NCBI GenBank assembly: GCA_949298795.1
Contig: CASFXV010000005.1
Location: 25,181-89,180, forward strand
Source: an uncultured bacterium
GTDB lineage: Bacteria; Elusimicrobiota; Elusimicrobia; Elusimicrobiales; Elusimicrobiaceae
Direction: 5' to 3'
Length of the DNA: 64,000 nucleotides
Part shown: piece after piece, positions 8,722 through 16,844 of the stretch
How positions within the stretch are numbered: position 1 is the first letter of the stretch
Layout: each line of letters opens with the position of its first letter
Translations under genes and position numbers: made by a program
The notes under the pieces: model-generated
The model's input: the letters and a program-made list of their open reading frames with translations, nothing else
Told to the model about the DNA's origin: nothing
Database searches by the model: none

Positions 8722-8775
8722 AGTATCTATAAAAAGCGTTCATAAACTGCGGGAAATTTATTTAAAACAGGCAAT

Positions 8776-8810
8776 AAAAAACCGCACGCCTAAACAGCGT
8801 GCGGTTTTTT
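8776..8810. terminator. Bidirectional terminator (asnS side)
   Basis: A perfect 14-bp stem, AAAAAACCGCACGC at 8776-8789 with its complement at 8797-8810, has A and T runs on both sides, so it works on either strand. It ends asnS on the minus strand. Confidence 0.88.
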
Positions 8811-8822
8811 ATAACAGAAGGG

Positions 8823-10121
8823 TTACGGGTGGATTTTATCCATCATGCGCGGGAACGGAATGGTTTCACGCACGTGCTGCAAACCGCAAATCCAGCGTAC
8901 CATGCGTTCAATCCCCATGCCAAAGCCGGAATGAGGCACGCTGCCGTATCGGCGCAAATCCAAATACCAATCGTAGCCTTGCGGGTCCAGCCCTTGTTCT
9001 TTTATACGGGCCAGCAGGGCGTCATAATCGGCCTCTCTTTCACTTCCGCCAATGATTTCCCCGGCGCCTTCCGGCCCAATTACGTCCACCGCCAGCACCA
9101 CTTTGGGGTTTTTGGGGTCGCGTTTCATATAAAAGGCTTTAATGGCGGCCGGGTAACGGTGAATCATAATCGGGGTGTCGTAATCTTCGCCCAGCAGGGT
9201 TTCTTCGTCGCCGCCGATATCGCCGCCCCAAGGGGTGTTGTTGCCTTTTTTGTGCAGGATTTCAATGGCGTCCGTATAATCAATGCGGGGGAATTTCTTT
9301 TCCACCGTGGCTTGCAGTTTGGTAGTGTCGCGCTCCAAGGTTTTTAAGTCGTCAGCGCGGTTTTTAAGCACTTGGCCCACAATGTATTTAATAAAGTCTT
9401 CAGCCAAGTCCATATTATCGTCTAAATCATTGTAAGCCACTTCCGGTTCCACCATCCAAAATTCAGTCAAATGGCGGCGGGTTTTGCTCTTTTCGGCGCG
9501 GAAAGTGGGGCCAAAGCAATAGGTGCGGCCCAAAGCCATGGCGGAGGCTTCCCCATACAGCTGCCCGCTTTGGGAGAGGAAAGCTTTTTCTCCAAAATAA
9601 TCGGTTTCAAACAAGGTGCTGGTGCCTTCACAGGCGGCAGGGGTTAAAATAGGGGAATCGGACAGGATAAAACCGTTTTTGTGTAAATACTCACGGATAG
9701 CAAAAATGATTTCATCGCGTATGCGCAAAATAGCCGTTTGCTTGGCGGAGCGCAGCCACAAGTGGCGGTAATGCATTAAAAATTCCGGTCCGTGCTCTTT
9801 GGGGGAGATGGGGTAGTCCTTCGCCATTTGCAGCACTTCCAAATTTTTTACGCCCAGTTCATAACCCAGGGGGGAGCGTTTGTCTTCCCGCACCGTGCCG
9901 GTAACCAGGATAGAGGACTCTTGGGTTACTTTATCGCCCAATTCAAATTGTTCAGGGGAAACTTCGCCTTTAAACATAACGCATTGGATAATGCCGCTGC
10001 CGTCACGCAGCTGTAAAAAATGTAATTTGCCGCTGGAGCGCTTGTTATACAGCCAGCCCTTTAAAGTGATTTCTTGGCCTAGATATTGGCCCACGTCTTT
10101 GACGCGAATTTTGCTAGACAT
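8823..10121 (-). CDS. asnS: Asparaginyl-tRNA synthetase
   Basis: 432 residues: an N-terminal OB-fold anticodon-binding domain (about 1-105), then a class IIb catalytic domain. Motif 2 is in [19 protein letters not shown] and motif 3 in [15 protein letters not shown]. The [21 protein letters not shown] segment and the absence of the GAD insertion mark it as AsnRS rather than bacterial AspRS. It charges tRNA-Asn in the cytoplasm. The leader has a TATAAT box about 34 bp upstream and AGAGGAAG as ribosome binding site. The length is typical of the short bacterial form. Confidence 0.95.
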   Translation of the reverse strand: MSSKIRVKDVGQYLGQEITLKGWLYNKRSSGKLHFLQLRDGSGIIQCVMFKGEVSPEQFELGDKVTQESSILVTGTVREDKRSPLGYELGVKNLEVLQMAKDYPISPKEHGPEFLMHYRHLWLRSAKQTAILRIRDEIIFAIREYLHKNGFILSDSPILTPAACEGTSTLFETDYFGEKAFLSQSGQLYGEASAMALGRTYCFGPTFRAEKSKTRRHLTEFWMVEPEVAYNDLDDNMDLAEDFIKYIVGQVLKNRADDLKTLERDTTKLQATVEKKFPRIDYTDAIEILHKKGNNTPWGGDIGGDEETLLGEDYDTPIMIHRYPAAIKAFYMKRDPKNPKVVLAVDVIGPEGAGEIIGGSEREADYDALLARIKEQGLDPQGYDWYLDLRRYGSVPHSGFGMGIERMVRWICGLQHVRETIPFPRMMDKIHP

Positions 10122-10280
10122 ATTCTTCCTCTTACAATGAAATAAAATACTTATTATATTTTAGCTTTTTGAGGGGGAAAATAAAACCGCCCCATTTACA
10201 GGGAAAAAAGAAACGATGATTTTTATTCTTTCCCGCCGATGGGCACAGCAAAAAATTTTTATTTTTAGGTTTGTATATGC

Positions 10281-10286
10281 TATAAT
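10281..10286 (+). promoter_or_regulatory. -10 box of tRNA-Ala
   Basis: TATGCTATAAT contains an exact TATAAT with an extended -10 TG 2 bp upstream, 46 bp before the tRNA. The -35 region is AT-rich without a good hexamer. Confidence 0.6.
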
Positions 10287-10332
10287 AAATATGTTCTTAG
10301 AAGTTCCCGCGCTAAGAAATTCAAAAATTTTT

Positions 10333-10408
10333 GGGCGTGTAGCTCAGCTGGGAGAGCGCCTCGTTCGCAACGAGGAGGTCGTCGGTTCGATCCCGATCAC
10401 GTCCACCA
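10333..10408 (+). tRNA. tRNA-Ala (anticodon CGC)
   Basis: A 76-nt cloverleaf: acceptor GGGCGTG/CACGTCC with the alanine identity pair G3-U70, D arm GCTC/GAGC, anticodon stem CCTCG/CGAGG with loop TTCGCAA giving anticodon CGC (reads GCG), T arm GTCGG/CCGAT with TTCGATC, and an encoded CCA end. It stands alone between asnS and hisS with its own promoter and terminator. Confidence 0.97.
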
Positions 10409-10415
10409 TTTTAAA

Positions 10416-10440
10416 CACCACGCTTAGGCGTGGTTTTTTA
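10416..10440 (+). terminator. Terminator of tRNA-Ala
   Basis: Stem ACCACGC/GCGTGGT with a TTAG loop, followed by TTTTT, starts 8 bp after the tRNA 3' end. Confidence 0.85.
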
Positions 10441-10602
10441 TTTGCTAAGAGGCGCGGGAACGCTTCCGAAGGGGCGTTTTTAAGGCATATACTTTGCTTT
10501 GTGTTTTGTTGGGGTTGCTAGCCAAAAGCTTTCCGGTAAACAGAGGGCCGCTTGCTTAATCCGGGTTTTGACGGAGATATTTCTATTCATTCCTCTTAAA
10601 AT

Positions 10603-10610
10603 GCTAAAAT
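10603..10610 (+). promoter_or_regulatory. -10 element of hisS-aspS, leaderless spacing
   Basis: TGCTAAAAT has its hexamer at 10605-10610, 8 bp before the hisS ATG. There is no Shine-Dalgarno. Confidence 0.5.
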
Positions 10611-10618
10611 AAAACTAT

Positions 10619-11848
10619 ATGGCTAAATTAGTACGCGGGTTTAGAGATATTTTTGAACCCCAATCCCAACATTTTACTGAACTGGAAAACTGCGCCCGCG
10701 GCGTATTTTCCTTATATGGGTTTGGCGAACTTCGCCTGCCTACCGTGGAACTGAAAGAATTATTCGTTAAATCCACCGGCGAAACGACGGACATCGTCCA
10801 AAAAGAAATGTACGCGTTTGAGGACGCCGGCCACCGCCAACTGGCAATCCGCCCGGAAGGCACCCCCGGCGTGGTGCGCGCCTATTTGGAAAATAACTTT
10901 GTGCAGGCCGCGCCCGTACAGAAATTTTATTATATCGGCAATATGTTCCGTGCGGAACGCCCTCAGGCGGGCCGCTACCGTGAGTTTGAGCAAATCGGCG
11001 CGGAATACATCGGCAATTCCGCTCCGGCGGCGGACGCGGAAGTGATTCTAATGTTAAAAGACATCGTGTCACGTTTCGGCGCAAAAAACTATTGCGTTAA
11101 AATTAACAGTCTGGGGTGTGACAAATGCCGCCCGCTTTACCGCCAGGCTTTAATTGATTTTTTATCTCAAGAAAAAGACACTTTATGTGAAAATTGCCAA
11201 ACCCGCTTGGAGAAAAATCCGCTTCGCGTTTTAGACTGCAAGATAGACGGCGCCCGCTTTGCCGGACGCGTGCCCACCATGCAGCTCTGCCCGGAGTGCC
11301 AAGCCCATTTTGACGAGGTGCAAGCCCTTTTAAAAGGCAAGATAGATTTTGTGGTGGACCCTATGCTTGTGCGCGGGCTGGATTATTATTCCCGCACCGT
11401 GTTTGAGTTTCAAGCGGGGGACGCTTCCCAAAACGCCATAGCGGCCGGCGGGCGTTATGATACGCTGGTTAAAAATATGGGCGGCCCCGCCACGCCGGCT
11501 ATCGGCTGGGCGATGGGGGCTGAACGCGTGATAGCCGCCCGGGGGGAAGTAACCCGCCCGCAGCAAAAAAGCGTGTGTGTCGTGTCCTTAGACAAGCAAT
11601 GCAACGAAACGGCTTTTAATATCATGCAGTCTTTGCGTGGGGCGGGCATCCGCACCGAAGGCGGCCTTTTTGATAAAAACATCAAAGGCCAAATGAAACA
11701 GGCCGACCGCTGCCACGCTGCTTATGCGGTTATTTTAGGGACGGACGAACTGGCCCAGCGCCAAGCCACTTTTAAAGACTTGGCTACCGGGGAACAGAAA
11801 AAGATTTCATTTGACGTATTAACCCAAGAGGTAAAAAAAGTATTATGA
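10619..11848 (+). CDS. hisS: Histidyl-tRNA synthetase
   Basis: 409 residues, class II. The N-terminus AKLVRGFRDIFEPQS holds motif 1, and motif 2 is FRAERPQAGRYREFEQ. The HisRS-specific RGLDYYSRTVFEF stretch and the C-terminal anticodon domain (about 320-409) are present. It charges tRNA-His. It forms an operon with aspS, overlapping it by 4 bp (ATGA). The same hisS-aspS pairing is common in bacteria. Start spacing from the -10 box suggests a leaderless transcript. Confidence 0.96.
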   Translation: MAKLVRGFRDIFEPQSQHFTELENCARGVFSLYGFGELRLPTVELKELFVKSTGETTDIVQKEMYAFEDAGHRQLAIRPEGTPGVVRAYLENNFVQAAPVQKFYYIGNMFRAERPQAGRYREFEQIGAEYIGNSAPAADAEVILMLKDIVSRFGAKNYCVKINSLGCDKCRPLYRQALIDFLSQEKDTLCENCQTRLEKNPLRVLDCKIDGARFAGRVPTMQLCPECQAHFDEVQALLKGKIDFVVDPMLVRGLDYYSRTVFEFQAGDASQNAIAAGGRYDTLVKNMGGPATPAIGWAMGAERVIAARGEVTRPQQKSVCVVSLDKQCNETAFNIMQSLRGAGIRTEGGLFDKNIKGQMKQADRCHAAYAVILGTDELAQRQATFKDLATGEQKKISFDVLTQEVKKVL

Positions 11849-13590
11849 AAAGAACCAATTATTGTGGGGAGGTAACCTCCAAATTTTTAGGCACGCGCCA
11901 AACCCTTTGCGGGTGGGTGAACAGCTACCGCGACCACGGCGGCGTACTGTTTATAGACCTGCGTGACCGCAGCGGCATTTGCCAAGTGGTGGTGGAGCCT
12001 TCCAAACCGTTTTTTAACGAAGCGTCAACCGTACGCAACGAATATGTCATAGAAGTTACCGGCACGGTAACCAAACGTATTGAGGGCGCCGTAAACAAAA
12101 ATATGAAAACCGGGGAAATTGAACTGGTGGCGGAAGAATTTAAAATTTTAAACACGTCTATTCCGCTTCCTTTTGATGTGGAAAAATCCCGCTCGGTAAC
12201 GGAAGAAACCCGCTTAAAATACCGCTACCTGGATTTGCGCAACCCCAAAATGTACGCCAATTTATTGTTGCGCCACCGCTTGTCCCAGGCGGCCCGGCGG
12301 TATTTGGACGGGCAGGGCTTTTTGGAAGTAGAAACCCCTATTTTAACCCGTTCCACGCCGGAAGGCGCGCGCGATTATTTGGTTCCTTCCCGCGTACACC
12401 ATGGGGAGTTTTACGCCCTTCCCCAAAGCCCGCAAATGTTTAAGCAAACGTTAATGGCCAGCGGGATTGACCGCTACTTCCAACTGGCGCGCTGTTTCCG
12501 TGATGAAGACTTGCGCGCGGACCGCCAGCCCGAACATACGCAAATTGATATGGAAATGTCCTTCGTTACCATTAATGATATTCACGAGGTGGTGGAAGGC
12601 TTAATGAAAACGCTTTTTGCCACCGCGGGGGAAGATATTTCCGTTCCGTTCCCAAAAATTCCTTATAAAGAAGCCATGAGCAAATACGGCTCCGACAAGC
12701 CGGACTTGCGCTATGATTTGGAAATGAAAGACGTTTCCGGCGTGTTTAAGAATACTTCTTTTAAAGTGTTTGCTGACGTGTTGGGAAAAGGGGGGGAAGT
12801 TCTCTCTCTTGTATCCCAAGGCGGGGCCGCCACGCCGCGCGCGCAGGTGGATAAGCTGGTGGATTTGGCTAAAAAGAACGGCGCCAAAGGCTTGATATGG
12901 TTCAAATACAAAGAAGGCAAGCTGGACAGCCCTTCCGCTAAATTCTTTACCGAACAGGAACTGAAAGATTTAATCACCCAAAGCGGCGCCCAAGAGGGAG
13001 ATTTAATTTTACTGGGGAGCGACCAGTTTGCCCCATTGTGCACTTTTATGGGGGCCTTGCGCAAGGAATTGGTTAAAAATTTAACCCCTAAATGCAAATG
13101 GGCTTTTGCCTGGATAACGGATTTCCCGCTTTTGGAATACGTGCCGGAAGAAGACCGCTGGGACGCGGCCCACAACCCTTTTACGGCCGCCCACGAAGAA
13201 GATTTGGACAAGCTGGAAACGGACCCCGGCTCCGTGCGTTCCTATCAGTTTGATTTGGTGCTCAACGGCAACGAGCTGGCCTCCGGCTCCGTGCGCAACT
13301 GCCGCCGGGACGTGCAGGAACGTATTTTAGCCTTGATGAAACACTCTAAAGAAGAGTCCGCACGCCGTTTTGGCATGCTGTTAAACGCGTTGGAAGCGGG
13401 CGCGCCTCCCCACGGCGGCATTGGCCTGGGGCTGGACCGCATTACCGCGCTTTTGGCGGGGGAAGAGTCTATCCGCGAGGTTATCGCTTTCCCCAAAACG
13501 GCGCAGGCCGTCTGCCCGCTGACGGATTCCCCCAACGTGGTGGACGATATCCAGTTAAAAGAGTTGGCTTTAGCTATTGTAAAAGAATAG
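11845..13590 (+). CDS. aspS: Aspartyl-tRNA synthetase
   Basis: 581 residues, bacterial-type AspRS: N-terminal OB-fold (1-105), catalytic core, and the roughly 100-residue GAD insertion (about 290-400) that separates bacterial AspRS from the shorter archaeal type. Motif 2 is in ARCFRDEDLRADRQPEHTQI and motif 3 in GGIGLGLDRITALLAG. It is translationally coupled to hisS. Codons around 12341-12411 are the source of the degenerate copy at 8652-8721. Confidence 0.96.
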   Translation: MKRTNYCGEVTSKFLGTRQTLCGWVNSYRDHGGVLFIDLRDRSGICQVVVEPSKPFFNEASTVRNEYVIEVTGTVTKRIEGAVNKNMKTGEIELVAEEFKILNTSIPLPFDVEKSRSVTEETRLKYRYLDLRNPKMYANLLLRHRLSQAARRYLDGQGFLEVETPILTRSTPEGARDYLVPSRVHHGEFYALPQSPQMFKQTLMASGIDRYFQLARCFRDEDLRADRQPEHTQIDMEMSFVTINDIHEVVEGLMKTLFATAGEDISVPFPKIPYKEAMSKYGSDKPDLRYDLEMKDVSGVFKNTSFKVFADVLGKGGEVLSLVSQGGAATPRAQVDKLVDLAKKNGAKGLIWFKYKEGKLDSPSAKFFTEQELKDLITQSGAQEGDLILLGSDQFAPLCTFMGALRKELVKNLTPKCKWAFAWITDFPLLEYVPEEDRWDAAHNPFTAAHEEDLDKLETDPGSVRSYQFDLVLNGNELASGSVRNCRRDVQERILALMKHSKEESARRFGMLLNALEAGAPPHGGIGLGLDRITALLAGEESIREVIAFPKTAQAVCPLTDSPNVVDDIQLKELALAIVKE

Positions 13591-13596
13591 TAAACA

Positions 13597-13622
13597 CCCC
13601 GGGCTTGCCCGGGGTTATTTTT
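13597..13622 (+). terminator. Terminator of hisS-aspS
   Basis: Stem CCCCGGG/CCCGGGG with a CTTG loop followed by TTATTTTT, 6 bp after the aspS stop. Confidence 0.88.
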
Positions 13623-13643
13623 ACACGCCCTCGTGTTTTATGG

Positions 13644-13649
13644 CATAAT
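13644..13649 (+). promoter_or_regulatory. -10 box of lipoprotein gene, leaderless spacing
   Basis: CATAAT ends 9 bp before the ATG at 13659, with no ribosome binding site. Confidence 0.4.
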
Positions 13650-13658
13650 AAAAATAGT

Positions 13659-14684
13659 ATGAAGATAACGCGTTTTTGCATTCCTGTTTTACTTTTTGCG
13701 GCGGCCTGTTCTCCTTCCGGCCAGGGGGACGACTTGGCTTCCGCCCGCCCCACGCGTGAAGCCAATGTGGCGCGTTATTTGGCTAAAGCCAAAGAAAACC
13801 AACGCCTGGCGCAAGAACGCCGCCAACCCATCAACGCCCAAAACCCGGTTAACGTGGCGCAGGTTAAAACCCAGGCGGGGGAGGAGTTTTTCCCTGCCTT
13901 GCCGGCGGAAATGGCCGCGGTGAAAGCCAATTTAGAAAAACGCGTGCGCGATGAATACGGTGAGGCGGCCGCCGCCCAAGCGGGCGCTATTATTTTGGCC
14001 TATCACAAAGACGCGCAAGCCGCCGCCAAACAAGCCCAAAACCCGCAAGAAATGGCCGCCGCTTTACGCCGGTTAGATGAACAATACCAGCAAAAATTAA
14101 ACGCTTTTTTAGATGAACAAGTTGCGCAGAAGTGGGTTGTCCCCACGCAAAAGCAGTTGGATGTAGCCCGCGCGGAAATGGAAAATAAAAACAAAGAGAT
14201 GTTGAAAAATATAGGGGAGTTATACGGTCCTGTCTGCGCGCAAAAAGCGGAGCCAGTATTAAAAACGGCGGTTGAAAACTATATGCAGGTGTTTGCCACC
14301 GCCAAAGACGGGCAGGAGATGCAGCAGCGCAGCCGGGCGGTTATGCAGCAGTCAGACGCGCGGCTGGCCGCCGTTGTGGCCCAATACGGGGACCCGAAAG
14401 GCCCCATGAGCGAAGAAGACCTGCAGGCCATGCGCGCGGAAATGATTGCCGCCTATCAAGCAGTGGAAAGCGAATTTGAGCGTTTATACGGGCAAGAAGC
14501 CGTGGCGCAAATACGCCCGTTTTTTAATCAAATTTTAAAAAATGCCGCCGCCGTAGGCGCGGCGGATACGCGCCTAAGCTATAAGCGTGAAGAGCTGGAG
14601 CGTTTAAATAAAATTTATCAAAAGCAGTTGGCCGATATGCAAAAACGTTTTAACGAACGTATTAAACAAAGAGCAAAGAGATAA
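13659..14684 (+). CDS. Lipoprotein with three 89-residue helical repeats
   Basis: 341 residues. The start at 13659 (MKITRFCIPVLLFAAAC) gives a lipoprotein signal peptide with the modified Cys at 17; an upstream in-frame Met lies in the aspS terminator. The rest is Ala/Gln/Glu-rich and helical. The same unit recurs three times, marked by EYGEAAAAQAG at 99, LYGPVCAQKAE at 188 and LYGQEAVAQIR at 276, each followed by about 50 helical residues ending in a Y-x-Q-K/R-L pattern. The unit resembles LF/YG segments of the next gene, so the two are probably related. No known domain is recognised. Probably periplasmic or outer-membrane anchored. Confidence 0.75.
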   Translation: MKITRFCIPVLLFAAACSPSGQGDDLASARPTREANVARYLAKAKENQRLAQERRQPINAQNPVNVAQVKTQAGEEFFPALPAEMAAVKANLEKRVRDEYGEAAAAQAGAIILAYHKDAQAAAKQAQNPQEMAAALRRLDEQYQQKLNAFLDEQVAQKWVVPTQKQLDVARAEMENKNKEMLKNIGELYGPVCAQKAEPVLKTAVENYMQVFATAKDGQEMQQRSRAVMQQSDARLAAVVAQYGDPKGPMSEEDLQAMRAEMIAAYQAVESEFERLYGQEAVAQIRPFFNQILKNAAAVGAADTRLSYKREELERLNKIYQKQLADMQKRFNERIKQRAKR

Positions 14685-14735
14685 AAAATAAATCCCGCGG
14701 TGTTTGGATACGGGGTTTTACCATACACTTAGATT

Positions 14736-16565
14736 ATGAAAAACAAAATATTAATTTACTTAGCCGTTTTTATTATTCTTTTATTGTGCGCGGGAGTGTT
14801 GGCCTTGGTGGCCCCGTCTTCTTCCGGACGGGCGGAACCGCCGGTGCATGAAGGGTATTCTTCCGCAGGGACGGACCTGGCATATTCCGCCCGCCCCCAA
14901 CATACATTGGCTGATTTAAAAGACCAGGAACTTTTGGGATTGCCGCCGTCCGGGCCCGGGGTTACCGTCAGCGGGCGCGCCCCAGTGTTGGAAGCCGCTT
15001 TGCCAGCGGGGCAGAATGGAAATCTGCCCTCGGTATCCGCTTATTCACCAGCGCGCGGGCCCAAGCCAGAGGCCCGTTTAAAAGGAAGGCTTCCGGGCGG
15101 GTCGGCCTCCGCTTCTACGGCTGGGAAAGGGGGTGCTTCTTCTGCTATGGAATTGGGTCCCCGCAGCGCCGCCCAGAGCGGGGCGGACTTTCGGGAGAGT
15201 GACTCCTATAAAAAAGCAAATGAAACGCTTTTGTCTTATTTAGCCCCCAAGGACCGCCAAAAACAAGAAGCGCTTATGCGGGAAATGGATACTTTAAGCA
15301 GCAACTTAAGCAACGCCATCGCGCGCGCCATGGCCCCCAAATCCAAACGCCAAGCCATGTTGGAAAAATACACCCGCCGCTCCGGCCCGGAGGCTTTAAA
15401 AGGGAACAATAACCCGTTTGCGGACGTGGTAAGCCAAATCGCTTCCCAAAAATCTTCTGTGGTGCAAAGTATGACGGATAGTTTTGGTTCTGCCGCCGGG
15501 CAACGGGCGGGCAAAATTATGGACAGCTTTCAAAAAGAAGCTTCCGCCGTGGCTAACCGTGCCGATTTAACCCAACAGCAAAAAGGCGATGAAATACGCA
15601 AATTAAATAATAAATACCAACGCCAGTTAAACGAGTTGACGCGTGCCGGCTCCTTGCAGAAAATGGAAGCGGAACAACGCCAGGAAAATGAAGACTACTT
15701 GGCTTTGCTCCGCGCTAAATTTAACCCGGAAACGGAATCCGCCGCCCGTGAAATATTGGATAATTTCACCACGCAAAAAATGCAGCTTATCCAGCAGGGG
15801 CTTCCGGCGCCGGAGTTCCAGGAAAAATATTTAAAACTCAAACAAGAGGCCGATGACAAAGTAAAAGAAGCCGTTTTTAAAGCCAACCCTACCCGTATGG
15901 ACACGGCGGAAGTGTTGGAAGACATCAACCGCCAAACCGCCAATAAGCAAATGGAACGTGACAAAGCCGCCGTGGAGGCCGGCTTAAAGCAGGACCAAAC
16001 CGTTTATGTTTCCGAAGAAGTAAAACAAAAATACCGCGACAATTTTGCCGCCCAGCGCGCCAAAGATGCAAAAGCCGTGGCGCAGGCTTACGGCCCGGAA
16101 GTGGCGGCCCAGTTTGAGCAAATTGATAAAGAGTACGAAAAAGAAGTACTGGAAAATTTTGACTCTCAGGAAGGCCGTTTGTCCGTAAATGAAAAGAACC
16201 AAGCCGCCGTGGAAAAACGAAACCAGGCAGTGCAGGCCTTGCTGGAAAAAGCCCAAAATGACCCGGCTTTTAAACAAAAACAGGCCGCGCAAATGGAAAC
16301 GGAAATAAAGAAACAAAACGAACAAACCCTTTCCCAAATCATGCAAAGCGAAGAAATGCGCCAATGGCCTTCTTCCGCAAAGAAAGAGTATGAAAAGCAG
16401 GCCCGCGCCATTTTGGACGATATGGCCCAACAGCTTGCCCAGGCGGCCGTTAACGCCAAGGACCAAAAATCCTACGAGCAGGACGCCCAGCGCATCCAGC
16501 AGGCGGCCCAGCAGAAACTGCAAAATATCCAGGTGTCTGTTCCTCAGCCGCAGCCGGCGCAGTAA
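14736..16565 (+). CDS. Membrane-anchored coiled-coil helical-repeat protein
   Basis: 609 residues. One N-terminal transmembrane segment (about 5-26, ILIYLAVFIILLLCAGVLAL) is followed by a low-complexity Gly/Ser/Pro region to about 150, then a long charged, Gln-rich helical region. Units like those of the preceding lipoprotein recur: DSFGSAAGQRAGKIM at 248, KFNPETESAAREIL at 328 and AYGPEVAAQFEQI at 451, each followed by a Lys/Gln-rich helix. It lies 51 bp downstream of its likely paralogue in the same orientation. It is probably an envelope structural protein; the function is unknown. Confidence 0.75.
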   Translation: MKNKILIYLAVFIILLLCAGVLALVAPSSSGRAEPPVHEGYSSAGTDLAYSARPQHTLADLKDQELLGLPPSGPGVTVSGRAPVLEAALPAGQNGNLPSVSAYSPARGPKPEARLKGRLPGGSASASTAGKGGASSAMELGPRSAAQSGADFRESDSYKKANETLLSYLAPKDRQKQEALMREMDTLSSNLSNAIARAMAPKSKRQAMLEKYTRRSGPEALKGNNNPFADVVSQIASQKSSVVQSMTDSFGSAAGQRAGKIMDSFQKEASAVANRADLTQQQKGDEIRKLNNKYQRQLNELTRAGSLQKMEAEQRQENEDYLALLRAKFNPETESAAREILDNFTTQKMQLIQQGLPAPEFQEKYLKLKQEADDKVKEAVFKANPTRMDTAEVLEDINRQTANKQMERDKAAVEAGLKQDQTVYVSEEVKQKYRDNFAAQRAKDAKAVAQAYGPEVAAQFEQIDKEYEKEVLENFDSQEGRLSVNEKNQAAVEKRNQAVQALLEKAQNDPAFKQKQAAQMETEIKKQNEQTLSQIMQSEEMRQWPSSAKKEYEKQARAILDDMAQQLAQAAVNAKDQKSYEQDAQRIQQAAQQKLQNIQVSVPQPQPAQ

Positions 16566-16584
16566 ACAATACCCAAATTATTTT

Positions 16585-16612
16585 AAAACCCCGCTTCTTG
16601 CGGGGTTTTTTA
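16585..16612 (+). terminator. Intrinsic terminator
   Basis: Stem AAAACCCCGC/GCGGGGTTTT with a 5-nt loop and a T run, 20 bp after the helical-repeat gene. Confidence 0.88.
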
Positions 16613-16613
16613 T

Positions 16614-16680
16614 GGGGTTCACTTACGCGCCGGAACTATTTTCCTGTATGTAATCCGGCGCGAAAATAAGCGCGAACCCC
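16614..16680. repeat. Long imperfect inverted repeat
   Basis: The left arm (16614-16634) and right arm (16654-16680) share GGGGTTC outside and CGCGCCGGA inside, with a 19-nt loop; the right arm has 6 extra bases. A second small hairpin (GCCC/GGGC, 16681-16694) followed by a T run comes directly after. The 280-bp gap 16566-16844 holds only these structures and terminators. Confidence 0.55.
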
Positions 16681-16783
16681 GCCCTAAAGGGGGCTCCCTT
16701 TTTTGTGTAAGCCAACAAATGGCGGCGGCCTGTGTGTTGCGGGAAATTTTTCTCTGTCGTTTTTAGCAGGGCAGGGCGTATAG

Positions 16784-16817
16784 CAAAATAAAAAGGGCCT
16801 GTTGTAAAACAGACCCT
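16784..16817 (-). terminator. Terminator of the TPR-SpoIID gene
   Basis: On the minus strand, stem AGGGTCTGTT/AACAGGCCCT (16794-16803 with 16808-16817) is followed by a T-rich run. Confidence 0.8.
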
Positions 16818-16844
16818 AAAAATACCGGCTTGCCGCGGTGGATT

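Noticed and set aside
8650..8725. SRP RNA-like core (CCCGGAAGG)
   Set aside because: The match is short; the whole segment aligns far better with aspS codons, so it is a decayed gene fragment.
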